Positions 9,936 through 19,604 of a DNA stretch of 25,000 nt are shown piece by piece. Source of the stretch: Cristatella mucedo. Its lineage: Eukaryota; Bryozoa; Phylactolaemata; Cristatellidae. The stretch lies in assembly GCA_009760855.2 (NCBI GenBank), contig WPIO01000022.1:22501-47500 (forward strand). The letters run 5' to 3'. Each line of letters starts with the position of its first letter. Position 1 is the stretch's first letter. The position numbers were made by a program, and so were the translations under genes. The notes under the pieces were generated by a model, which saw only the letters and a program-made list of their open reading frames with translations, was not told where the DNA came from and searched no databases.

Positions 9936-10173
9936 ATGCATACAAGAAAGCGTTTAAAATCCGAGCGCGGTCAGTAGATTTGACAAGGCCTAAAACAGTA
10001 GGGTGGGAACGATCCCTAACAGCTATGCATTCTGGGTACTAAGGGCTCTCCGTGCTTGCGTGACTTGCTAGAGCTAGACTCTAGTAGCTTGAGGTAAGAC
10101 GGGTTCAAGGTGATGCGCGAACCCCAGCCATTCAAAGCAGCCGATGCGCCTCAGCCATATACCAATCATAGAG
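9936..10173. other. unassigned spacer
   Basis: Sequence between the LINE tail and the hAT element, possibly the body of the proposed older DNA transposon. Nothing recognisable. Confidence 0.35.
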
Positions 10174-10473
10174 CAGTTATTAACAACCTCCCCAATGCCG
10201 CGACCCTTTAATACAGTTCCTCATGTTGTAGCGACCCCAACCACAAAGTTATTGTGCGCGAAATGTGGAAATACGTGTTTTCCGTTGCACGTTGACCATT
10301 CGGTCGTGTTTCCTTTGCACAAATGTAAAGCGCCTAGAAAAAGATTGAGTTCTCTGAGGGTGCTTTACCAAGTGCATTAATATCATTATTATTTTCCGAT
10401 GGTCTTGGGCGACCCATGTGAAAGAGTCGTTCGACCCCCAAAGGGTTCGCGACCCACAGGTTGAGAACCGCTG
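10174..10473. mobile_element. non-autonomous hAT-type element, interrupted
   Basis: The right end, read in reverse, is CAGCGGTTCTCAACCTGTGG followed by a GTCGCGACCC motif; the left end is CAGTTATTAACAACCTCC followed by a GCCGCGACCC motif. These are imperfect inverted termini of the kind carried by short hAT (Charlie-like) elements. From memory the interior (CCTTTAATACAGTTCCTCAT, CGGAAAACAC) also resembles rodent URR1. Flanks TCATAGAG and GTTTAGAG agree at five of eight positions, consistent with a decayed 8-bp hAT duplication. It has no coding capacity and is split by a LINE tail. Confidence 0.8.
10285..10391 (+). mobile_element. LINE family 1 fragment inserted in the hAT element
   Basis: A 107-bp 5'-truncated LINE end (GACCATTCGGTCGTGTTTCC, then AAGCGCCTAGAAAAAGATTG, then the ATT-rich tail). 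It is flanked by TTTTCCG at 10278-10284 and 10392-10398. The related hAT copy near 13800 has only one TTTTCCG and no insert, which proves this is an insertion with a 7-bp duplication. Confidence 0.9.
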
Positions 10474-10887
10474 GTTTAGAGGAAGAGGGCATTGACGATA
10501 TTCCGGCAAGATTGTTTAACTCGTCCTCACCCTCCTCCCAATAGTAATCATGTTCAGTACTACAACTTTTTTATGCCCGAAAATACTTCACATTATAGTA
10601 GATAAATATAATCTTATTTACTTGTTCTTATTTATTTCCTATTTTTTATGTATTTGTAAAAAAAACAATTATGTTACCTCTCTATGTCTTTGTCAGAACA
10701 TATCACAGGAGAAGTATCATACATCATTCTCGACTTATGAAAATTCGACTTACGATAGGTTTTCCGGTCCTTTTTCAATTTTGTAAGTCGCGGCTGAATA
10801 TAAGTATAAATATTAGCTGATTTAATAACCTCTTTTATTGCGACAGAAATGCCTTAACGGCTGTAACCACTGCTTGCAGTTGGTAGT
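10474..10887. other. AT-rich unassigned sequence
   Basis: AT-rich, with a poly-A-like stretch near 10658. It includes the ACTTAC repeats at the right end of the proposed DNA transposon. No gene recognised. Confidence 0.35.
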
Positions 10888-10990
10888 AAAAGATCGTCTG
10901 CTGCAGGATTCGAGCCCATGACCTCGGTCGGAAAGAGCGAGCAAATACACACGAACAAACTCGGGGTCAAGGTTTAGCCTATCTGAACAA
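10888..10990 (-). mobile_element. diverged tRNA-derived SINE-like fragment, second type
   Basis: On the minus strand a B-box-like segment (CATGGGCTCGAATCC) follows an A-box-like TTGGCTAAACCTTG-type stretch... but beyond the B box the sequence is TGCAGCAGACGATCT and not the LINE-like hairpin tail. A related stretch occurs at 12567-12606. This suggests another SINE family, or a tail-less relative of the main one. Confidence 0.5.
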
Positions 10991-11033
10991 ACTGCTTGTT
11001 GTCGGCTTGCATGTGCAAGGTCTCTTTTCATTG

Positions 11034-11220
11034 TTATCATATAAAAATCAAATTTGGTCGAGCGGTTAAGGTGCTCGCCCCGACCAAGGTCTGGCTGAGG
11101 TCGTGGGCTCGAGCCCCGAGGCATATGCGAAGCGCCTGAATAGAGATTAAGTTCTATTGGGGCGCTATATGAATGAATTAAATTATAAATAAATTATATA
11201 AATCATTATCATATAAAAAT
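11034..11220. repeat. 15-bp target-site duplication flanking a SINE
   Basis: TTATCATATAAAAAT occurs at 11034-11048 and again, identical, at 11206-11220, exactly bracketing the SINE. Perfect copies mean the insertion is relatively young. Confidence 0.93.
11049..11205 (+). mobile_element. tRNA-derived SINE, copy 4 (youngest)
   Basis: The head has TTTGGTCGAGCGGTTAAGG and GGGCTCGAGCCCCG; the tail is GAAGCGCCTGAATAGAGATT, then GGGGCGCTATATGAATG and an ATT/AAAT-rich end. The perfect 15-bp flanking duplication defines both ends, so the full element is 157 bp. It shows the family's complete structure: tRNA-like head, no central domain, LINE-like tail. One base differs in the inner stem of the tail (CTATTGGGG where copy 3 has CTCTTGGGG). 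Confidence 0.93.
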
Positions 11221-11749
11221 GCCCGCTAACCTCATATATAACTCATCAGGAGAAATTTGCATAGCACAAAATGGCAGTCTGTCAATCTGTGAGAGCTTCA
11301 CTGTGATTGGAAGTGAGGATGCAAGCATAGTCTTTGGACAGGACTTCGAAGATCCTTTTGATGCACGACGGGTGCAGACGTCCAAATGCTTCCATGGAGA
11401 CGAAGCCGCTGGAGGCGTTTGATTTACCTGCAGAGAAGCTGGTGGGGAGAAGGAGGACAAGGCAAATGAGAAACAATAAAAAAAACCAAGTCATTCTGTC
11501 CATTATTGTTGGTGAATGGTTAAGATACACGGACACGGGGCCTCAGACGTAGGTTGCACTCTTCCTGCCGCCGAGATGCGTGTGTTTCTTCGCAGAAGTG
11601 CGGGCGCCATGATCGCGAATGGGAGGCTTGCAGTAGCCTTCGCATCTTATTCTGGCTACGCCTTTGGCTAAGTTTACTATTTGTTACTTAAACAATGTGC
11701 TGCTGCACAGAGAGTGATTGACAGCTTTGTGAGGAAAAGTCGTTGCTCA
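11221..11749. other. unassigned sequence
   Basis: Small overlapping frames occur on both strands at 11219-11536. The minus-strand one starts with a hydrophobic Leu-rich stretch, but neither is recognisable. An AATAAA followed by a short A run (11475-11484) hints at a 3' end or processed copy on the plus strand. I assign no gene. Confidence 0.35.
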
Positions 11750-11832
11750 TCGATTTGCCTAGAAAAAGATTTTATTGTCCTGTGGTGCTATACAGATGTC
11801 TTGTTGTTATAAATAATAACAATATTATTATT
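11750..11832 (+). mobile_element. old LINE 3' tail remnant
   Basis: A degraded terminal hairpin (TTTGCCTAGAAAAAGATTTT, then TGTGGTGCTATA) followed by an ATAATAACAATATTATTATT tail. Related to LINE family 1 or the SINE tail. Confidence 0.6.
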
Positions 11833-12566
11833 AGCCCTTAGCTGTGCTCTAGCCACCTTTGCATTAGAGGAAAGGGCTCAATAAAAAGAAGAAGAAAGGT
11901 TAACTGACCATTGGAGAGAAAAGTGACCTGGAAGTGGGGTCAGACGTCGGCCAATGGGCTCGCTGCTAATGGATTTGACCTCGTCCGACGGGCTCACCGC
12001 CATTCAGCTCTACTTGCGGTCAATGCACAAATCCGATACAGTGGAAAGCTAAAAATAAGAAGCTCTTTGCATCGTCTCAGCCAGATACTTTTTTAGTGTG
12101 CAGAGCAGTTTGTATACCTTCTTCATCTTGCAGTTTTTCATGGCACCTTTTAGAAGTGAAACCTGGCTTTAAACACACGAGGCTCGATGAACTTGCTGGA
12201 AAAGTGACGGTGAGTAGCAAGCACGCGTCTTTTCCCTTCCGTCTTACTTTTGCTTCTGCCTCTGCCTCACACTTCTCGCCTGCATCTCTCTCACTCTCTT
12301 TTTCTCTACACACGAGCACGTACCCACACTCCCACACACATACCCACGTACACACAGTTGCACACGCACACACTACAAACATATTTATTGCATATGTGTA
12401 CAAGTATATTCTCTATCTATCGCTGTCTGCCTCTCTAGCTCTCACCGTTGTTCTATGCTATCTAACAAAAAAATACAGATAGAGCGACTGATTTAGAGGC
12501 ATTTTTAATCTAACTGCTGAAGACACCTAGCGGCTTTCACAACACTTGCACAACAAGAAAGAGAGG
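11833..12566. other. unassigned sequence with CA-rich and CT-rich patches
   Basis: No gene recognised. CT-rich from about 12250, with interrupted CA repeats at about 12307-12373. The long Ser/Leu/Thr/His frames here are products of the simple repeats. Confidence 0.4.
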
Positions 12567-12606
12567 ATGTCCTGCTTCAGGATTAGAGCCTTTGACCTAG
12601 GGCATG
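12567..12606 (-). mobile_element. fragment related to the SINE-like piece at 10888
   Basis: The stretch GATGTCCTGCTTCAGGATTA followed by a GAGCC...TTTGACCTAGG motif matches 10891-10931 in order and spacing. In reverse it contains the B-box-like GGCTCTAATCC. Only about 40 bp is recognisable. Confidence 0.45.
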
Positions 12607-12631
12607 CAGCGAATGTACCTTGATCTTCTCT

Positions 12632-13010
<379 letters not shown>

Positions 13011-13504
13011 TGCTATAATTTTCAGGACTGCCAGCGTATTACGCCTGATGGGAGACCTGCTGCAGACACGAAAGCTGATTTCCTTATCAAATTGTTGGGG
13101 TCGTACTTGGCTGTGAAGGCTTTCGCATGGGCACAACTAGCCCGTGTACTCTTTTATTTTCTCGTATGGACCGTTCTATAGACGACGGACCTGTTGTGAA
13201 ACAGAGATCCTCAATAACTTGCAAATAATAATGCTGATCTCGCTTTGAAGCCGATGATTTCAGCTGAGCAATATGTGGAACTCAATTGTAGTGCAATGTA
13301 TGTAATACATTGTTTACGTTGCTAAACCGGTGGAAAAAAACAAAAGCGGATCTACTGTTAACCACTGAGCGGGTCCCTCTCACCGGCTAGAGTGCGACGC
13401 ACATTTCACGTCCCTAATCCAGTTGGCATGGTTCAAAAGAAAGCTGTCAACACAAAGCAACTATCAAAGTGCCAAGGTAATTAAGGTCAACGCATATCTA
13501 ATCT
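13011..13504. other. unassigned sequence
   Basis: Nothing recognised between the pyrimidine tract and the AT repeat. Confidence 0.4.
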
Positions 13505-13612
13505 TTATCAATAATAATAATAATAATAATATATATATAATATATAATATATATATAATATAATATATAATATAATATATAATATATAATATATATATAT
13601 ATATATAATAGG
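13505..13612. repeat. (AAT)n and (AT)n microsatellite
   Basis: AATAATAAT units followed by TATATAAT and TATA runs over about 108 bases. It may have expanded from an old retroelement tail. Confidence 0.92.
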
Positions 13613-13754
13613 TTTAGCTCGCACGTATAGCACGCTAAGAGAACTAAATCTGTACCCGCGCATTTTGCAACTCGCTGCAAGAGAAGCATTGAACGCTGCT
13701 CAACGATATGCACGCTGTAATGCTTTGGACAAGCAAGAGCACGCAAGTAGAAGC

Positions 13755-13893
13755 TCAGTACGTGGTGCCCCCAACCATAAAGTAATTGCGTGCTAAATGT
13801 GGAAGTGCGTGTTTTCCGACGGTCTTGGGCGACCCCTGTGAAATAGTTGTTCGATCTCCAAAGGGGTCGCGATCCACAGGTTGAGAACCGCTG
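13755..13893. mobile_element. hAT-type element, second copy, uninterrupted and left-truncated
   Basis: Matches the right two thirds of the element at 10174-10473, ending in TTGAGAACCGCTG. At the point where the first copy carries a LINE, this one reads straight through GTTTTCCGACGGTCTTGGGC, so it is the empty-site reference. The left terminus (the CAG end and CCGCGACCC motif) is missing. Confidence 0.85.
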
Positions 13894-13964
13894 GAGAGCC
13901 TCTGGAACTACTAGCATACATTAAGTCGTATACAGATACGGACGCAAAGCACGCTTGAAAAATA

Positions 13965-14135
13965 AAAATAAAAGCTCGCTAAAGCGTAGCAAAGGCCGAG
14001 TGGAACAGGTGCACCTTTAGCTGGGACTTCAATAATGCAAAGCCACCGGAGATAGCGACCGAAGGCAGAAACGAGTCCCAAACTTTTCGCACATACGAGC
14101 TGAAGGCCCGATCAGCAACTGATATTCAATTCAGC
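13965..14135 (-). mobile_element. LINE ORF2 C-terminal fragment, diverged
   Basis: Minus-strand codons read VADRAFSSYVRKVWDSF, then LLKSQLKVHLFHSAF: the conserved end of L2/CR1-type ORF2. It is followed by a TTTTATTTTTATTTTT-type tail instead of the hairpin seen in family 1. It could be a third, older LINE family. Upstream sequence to about 14364 may also belong to it but is frame-shifted beyond recognition. Confidence 0.65.
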
Positions 14136-14454
14136 GCGTTTTAACCGCCAGACGACTGAAAGCCATGAAGAGGCTAATGTAGCTGCTCTCGAAAGGAGAG
14201 CGTGCTTGTTTGGAGACGTTTGCCACGGTAACCTTCGGTTGTACCGGGACACCGCGAGATTGATATTCAACCACAGTGTCTGTCTCTATACGCAGTGAGC
14301 AAAACGCTTTCTCGCTGCACTTTCTCCTGATCTGGTACCAAACGCTGCATTGCAGCCGATTCATTGACTGTCTTCAGATAAACCACGGTTCTTTAAGGTT
14401 GGTCTTTGCATACAATAAGACATCTGCACCTCAGCTATAGGCTGGGGCGTATCC

Positions 14455-14626
14455 TGTCCAGCCATCCTGAGCTGCTGCCTCCATGCTACTCACTTCTCAA
14501 CTGTCTTACTGACTCAGCTATGCTTTTCAATTTCTCTTTGTTTCGCAAGATTAATCTGCTGGCTACCGTAGGGGAACCGAATGTTGCCTAGGCTTGCAGT
14601 GTGCTACAGAAAATAACTCTCCAGCC
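14455..14626 (+). mobile_element. LINE family 2, 3' UTR fragment
   Basis: About 170 bp that match the 3' end of the LINE at 19605-20826 throughout: GAGCTGCTGCCTCCATGCTA, a TTTCTCTTTGTTTCGC motif, CTGGCTACCG, and the closing ACTCTCC. This shows family 2 has at least two copies in the window and locates its 3' end. Confidence 0.8.
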
Positions 14627-15232
14627 ACAATTAGTGCCTCACTCAGTTCTTGGGGCTTAGTAGAATTAGACGGAGATCTATGACATTTCATGGAGGCCTT
14701 CGAAATAAGACACTTGCAGATTATTCTGAAGTTCTGCCGCTCGGCTTCTCTATCGTGATTGCCCTCATTTCCACTTAGCAACACTTCTCTTGTACCTGAA
14801 ACATCAGTTGTTGCATAGTAACTGCAGACTACAACGGGTATGCTGGTTCAAGATTTTTAGTATGTGAATTTAAGTCAACATCGTCCATCGCAATAATAAC
14901 CTTCTGAATACTTAATAGTTTCATGAAATGCGATCGACTAAGCTGCGAGAGAGTTGCGATTGAATTTTGTATAACCCGCAAAACATTTTCGATTGGTAGG
15001 AAGTAAATATCTTTCCGAAAATTTCCGCGGTTTTCAAGCAATCTGTGCTAAAACAGCCATTTAAAATTGAAACATAATTTGGGCATATAAATTTAATCTC
15101 AATTGCATGCGTGAGGACACTTTTAGTTTGCTAATATTAGCTTAGACTATTGCTGCTTTTATGTCATTTACGCTCTTCAAAACTTCCCGAGTGCCAATAT
15201 TTTAGCGCAATAATTGCTAAAAACGACGGCGA
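14627..15232. other. unassigned sequence
   Basis: No gene or repeat recognised. AT-rich towards the right, up to the tail of the large minus-strand LINE. Confidence 0.4.
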
Positions 15233-16296
15233 AAAAAATAATAATAAATTTGTATAGCACCCTCAAAGAACTTGTTCTTTGTCTTGGCACTTTACATTTG
15301 CTATAAAGGAAGCATGAAAAAGTAGTTACTGGTAACAAGCACAACGCAACAAGCATAACATAGAGTTGGCATGCTAACTGTCAACCTATAAATACAGATG
15401 GTGGTAGCATGCACAGTGTCAGCACACATAAGCACAAATGGACGAATTACAATGAATCATTAACCGCTATGATAAACTACGGCGTTTTCAGCTTCGTTGT
15501 GTCGTCAAGTCAGGGGACGTCCTGATGTCAGACAGGAGTGAGTTCCGTGCTTTGACAGCATACGAACTAAAAGCACGGTCCCCAAAGGGTTTGAGGCTCG
15601 CACGAGGTATTGCTAAACTATTTGATTCAGAAAAAGCGGGTGGTACGATGCCTATCGTGGTGGGTGAGTAGTTCTGATAGGTTGGCTGGAGAACAAGAAT
15701 GAAGGGACCTAAAAGCCAGTGGCAGTCACCTTGTAGCCGATGCCCTGCTTGATTGGAACCCAGTGCAGATCGGTGAGAAGTGATGCTATGCGGCAACGGC
15801 AACGCTCACGACAGACAAGCCGACCTGCAAAGCTTTGCATCAACTGTAAGCGAATGATTGCACACGCTGGCTGACCAGCAAGCAGTGAGTTACAGATGTT
15901 AAGGTGGGATGACTCAAATACATGGACTAACTTAGATATGGTATCTCTGTCTAAGCAGGCCGAAATTTCGGCAATGTTATGTATCTGGAAGTAGGGCGAC
16001 CTGACTGAAGAGCAGATGTGGTCGTCTAGTGAAAGGTCACTTTGGAATAGGAATAAACCTAAATTTCGGGCAGATCCAACAGATATGCTGGCCGAGTCGA
16101 TTGTGAGCGTTGGCTTTTCAAATTTCAGTGTGATAATTGGTTCGCCCATGACTAGTAAGCTGTTTTTGTCGTCATTCAATTTGAGAATGCCTGCTTACAT
16201 TCATGTACGGATGTCAGAGCGGCATGAAGCAAGAGAGTTGAGAGAATTCGACGTGCTGGAGGGCTGCGAGGGATCAAAGCAACGGCACAGCTGAGT

Positions 16297-16308
16297 GTCA
16301 TCAGCACA
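16297..16308 (-). other. reverse transcriptase catalytic box, CADD
   Basis: The two metal-binding aspartates are intact, but the preceding Tyr of the usual YADD is Cys (a TAT to TGT type change). The copy is dead for other reasons, so this is probably neutral decay. Confidence 0.8.
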
Positions 16309-16965
16309 CAAGTGAAAGCCTAGATTGGGCTCGGAGATTACATCGGCAAGAGGGAGAGTATACATTGTGAAAAGATGCGGACCGAGCATAGAGCCGCTGA
16401 AGTACTCCTGTCCTTCGGAGAATCTTCGTCCGCTCACATCAATGCTGTGGAGTCTCCCACAAAGAGCCATTTTAGTGCGGTGCCAGCGATAGCTAGCCGA
16501 GATGAGAGGTACTCGATAAGGTTTTGATGATCTATAGAATCGAACGCTATCGAAAGATCAAGAAAAATAAACAGAAAGACTTTACCGAAGTCCTAAGTAG
16601 GTCTTTATACGCCCGAAGTAATACAGACTCTGTGAAGTGATTAGCTCTAAAACCAGGCTGGAACTTACTAGCAAGGTTTGAAGTTTCAATATATGAGTTC
16701 AGCTGGTCTGCCACGACTCGTTCCGGTGTCTTTGATAGGAACTCTAGAAATGAGATTGGGCGGAAGTTGCCCAAGTTCTTTTGGTCTAGTAATGCTTTCT
16801 TGAATAGTGACCTGACTATAGCCTTTTAGAATGGTGCTGGGACATGACGTGAAGCTAATGACATATTTATGATGTTAGTTAGGCATGGAATGGAAGCAGC
16901 AGATCAATGCATCGTAGAAGCAGGACAGTTGGAATAGGGTCCAGAGGACTAGTTGTCTTCTTTGA

Positions 16966-17119
16966 TTAATAATAATTAATATAATTCATTTGGATAGTGT
17001 TCTAAGAGAACTTAATCTCTATACAGGCTCTTCACATGTGCCGCGGGGCTCAAGCCCATGACCTCGGCCACACCTTGGTCGGGGCGGGCACCTTAACCAC
17101 TGGGCCGATGGGCCAATTG
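16966..17119 (-). mobile_element. tRNA-derived SINE, copy 5, nested in the LINE
   Basis: On the minus strand: GGCCCAGTGGTTAAGG head, GGGCTTGAGCCCCG B box, GAAGAGCCTGTATAGAGATT, then AGTTCTCTTAGAACACTATC and an ATT-rich tail. It splits the linker between endonuclease and reverse transcriptase in the host LINE, so it inserted later. It has the same orientation as its host. I could not find a clear target-site duplication. Confidence 0.85.
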
Positions 17120-18045
17120 GGATATGAACTTCAGAACGAGGTCATTGGTGGCTTCCTTGAATGCAGATAATTATGTGCTGCATGAAATTGAGGGATAGGA
17201 TTCCAGGAGGGTGTCGCCCATCTTAGGGATGGTTTCATTGATCGTGTCTATCTTGTTGAAAAAACAGAGAAGCGATCAGCTAGATCATCACAGGGATCAC
17301 TAGGTAAGGAGCTAACATGGGGGTGATTAATGAGATGGTTGATCGTCGATATCAGCATTTTTGGATTGTGCATCTGTGATTCAAACTTTTTTATAGAAGC
17401 TATACGTGGCCTTTTCCAGGATTGATTGGTACGATCTAAAGTAGTCCTTGTATGCCTCTCGAGGGACAGTCAGTCCTGATTTTTTTGTATGCTTTCTCAA
17501 GCTTGCGCTTACTAGGTCAGGCTAGTTTCATGTCTGCGGTAAACCAAAGACCTTCTGGGTGAGGGCGAACAGTGTGCTTCGTCAGAAGTGCAAACTCGTC
17601 GAGCATGTCAGTTAGTTTTTTGTTGTGGCAGTCTACTAATGAGGACAGTTCGGAAGGGGGATTAACCAGCAGGGGAAAAACAGATATTTTCGCGCGGACA
17701 GCATGTCAAGTGTATTGAAGTTACGCGATTCACTGATGAGTGTAAATGCAGTTGAGGGCAAACACTGTAGACTGAATGAGAATCGCATGTGATCAGATGA
17801 GCAGAATTTGGTAACAATAGGAGATGACAGCATACGCTTGTGGAAGAATATTTGATCTAGTGTGTGACCCTTGCTGTGAATAGAGTTGTGCATATGAGCC
17901 ACAAGAGAAAAAAGAAAATGAGTCAGTCAGTGCATGAAATTCGGCACTTAAGGTGTCAGTTAAGCTGTCAAAATGAATGTTAAAATCACCCATAAAGAGA
18001 AGAAAGATCAACTTCTGGCACACATAATCCAAGTGAGATCAGATA

Positions 18046-19604
18046 TACAATAAATTGTATAGATGTAAACATGCATACCATCTAACCCATTTTTAAGTGC
18101 TTCGAACATATTCAAAAATGTACTCACAAATAAAACCCTACAAACAACACGCTCGCGCTCACGTATACTGTATGCTCGTGTATGTGTCTTAATATATAGG
18201 TATACAACATATGTATAAATAAAAATATATGTATATAATACTACGGTGTACTCAAGAAAAATTGAGTGCGCACGATATTTGATTTGAAAATTACAGACAC
18301 TTTATGTAAGCTTATAGCCACGCGATGGCTGAGCCGCCACGACTCACCGAAAGGAAGATGGTGGCTGACAACTAATAATTAGCCTAACGACATCATCGAA
18401 TGAGTTGTTGCTTTTTTGGACTTGCTTTGCCTATCTTAGCAAAAAGCCTGGCAATAAGTTCACCCTCGAGTTTTGACCAGCCGAGTGACCTCTTCCGAGG
18501 CAACCACTTCTTCCGGGATTATGCAGTAATAATGATGGCTCGATGTAACATAATTTGTGTCCCTGGGTAGTAAGTGTTTCTTGATGATTGCTTTATACCT
18601 CAGAAGTAGGAAAACAGCCATTATTCCCTCCAGATTTTCTTTTGTGACTAGGATTGTGTGTAACCTGAAATTATCCTGTTTCTGATGAAAAACTGACTAA
18701 TTCGCGTCTTGCAGTTCACATTTAGTAAAAACAGGCAAATGAACCAATATTAACATGTATTGTGCATTAACGTCATACAAAATGACCATTCAAAAAAGGT
18801 TCAGCAATCAGTAGATGTTCTAAATTTACGGCTACAGTGAAAGTCGCTTTGTTAAAACAGCCCGGAGTATCGCCGCTCATTCATTTTTAGTTATACTGTC
18901 CTTGGCGACGACGCTCGAAGCCCAGCTGGTGAGGGTGAAGGTGAAATATTAAAAAGCGCTGCTCTGACTAAGCTCTTATGTTTTCCTTGGACTATTCAAA
19001 TTGAGCACCGAGGATATATATCCTTACATATTACACACATACTGTGTGCATTAATAATATTTGTTAATATTAATAATTAATAATATATTAATATATAATA
19101 TTATAAATATAATATATAAAACAAAATATAACATAACAATATTATATTATATATATAATTATTAATAATATTAATAATACACACATATACTTTAAGATGT
19201 GTTCTGCATCTCCTATTGCCACATTGTTCTTAACGAGAGCCTGCACCAGCGGCTCACAGTTTCCAGTCGCATGCGACTGACCAGAAAGAACTAAGAACCT
19301 TCTCTGCAACGAAACTTTTCCAATCCGCTTTCTTACTCCATCAGTTTTCCAGCTTCTTAGCGAGTTTATTACACTCTACGATCTTCCTTATCAATCGTCC
19401 GACCCAGATAACAGCCTTGACCTAAGTCGATGGTGGTTATGGAAAGATGTCTTAGAGGTTCTTGAAAGTTGCTGACTCGTCCTACAGAACCGTGACAAAT
19501 TGCTCGATGAGACCGCTTGATATGTGCTGGTGGCATCAGCACACGTACCCGACGTTCTACCAGCGGTTACGACTGGATATTGTTCTTCCCTGCAGACAAA
19601 TCGG
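18046..19604. other. unassigned sequence with an AT-rich core
   Basis: No gene recognised. Positions 19018-19192 are almost entirely A and T, with repeated AATAATATT motifs and many short inverted repeats. The rest is ordinary, with no convincing frame. Confidence 0.4.
19018..19192. repeat. AT-rich low-complexity tract
   Basis: Mixed TAATAT/ATTAAT/TATAT motifs over about 175 bases; self-complementary and easily melted. Confidence 0.85.

Larger units (their letters stand above)
8807..10796. mobile_element. possible degraded DNA transposon with inverted ends
   Basis: The left edge reads CAGCCCCCGACTTACGACGG and the right edge, reversed, reads CAGCCGCGACTTAC: 13 of 15 positions match with one gap. 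Further ACTTAC motifs lie inside both ends, a style seen in pogo/Tigger-type elements. If real, it is about 2 kb long but mostly filled by the LINE at 8886-9935 and the hAT element at 10174-10473, leaving about 630 bp of its own. I see no transposase motif and no clear TA duplication. This is inference from the termini only. Confidence 0.3.
15233..18045 (-). mobile_element. LINE family 1, longest copy: endonuclease, reverse transcriptase and 3' UTR, decayed
   Basis: On the minus strand the order is that of a non-LTR retrotransposon ORF2. An APE-type endonuclease C-terminal half comes first: a GDFNIH motif at 17979-17990, HTLDQIFF, and the SDH box with the catalytic His at 17789-17797. A linker follows, then reverse transcriptase palm and fingers (NFRPISFLEFLSK at 16774 downwards, GFRANHFTESVLL, FDSIDH), a CADD catalytic box at 16297-16308 (usually YADD), the thumb region (ACLDRDTISKLVHVF, NICNSLLAGQPACA) and the 3' UTR. 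The terminal hairpin and ATT tail are at 15233-15300. Several stops and frameshifts break the frame. The 5' half of the endonuclease and any ORF1 are absent. A SINE lies within it at 16966-17119. Confidence 0.9.

Noticed and set aside
11282-11536. Small minus-strand frame with a signal-peptide-like Leu-rich start
   Set aside because: The hydrophobic stretch comes from an A/T-rich, poly-A-containing segment on the other strand; no other support.
13505-13612. CRISPR-like or satellite array
   Set aside because: It is a plain AAT/AT microsatellite with no spacers or longer unit.
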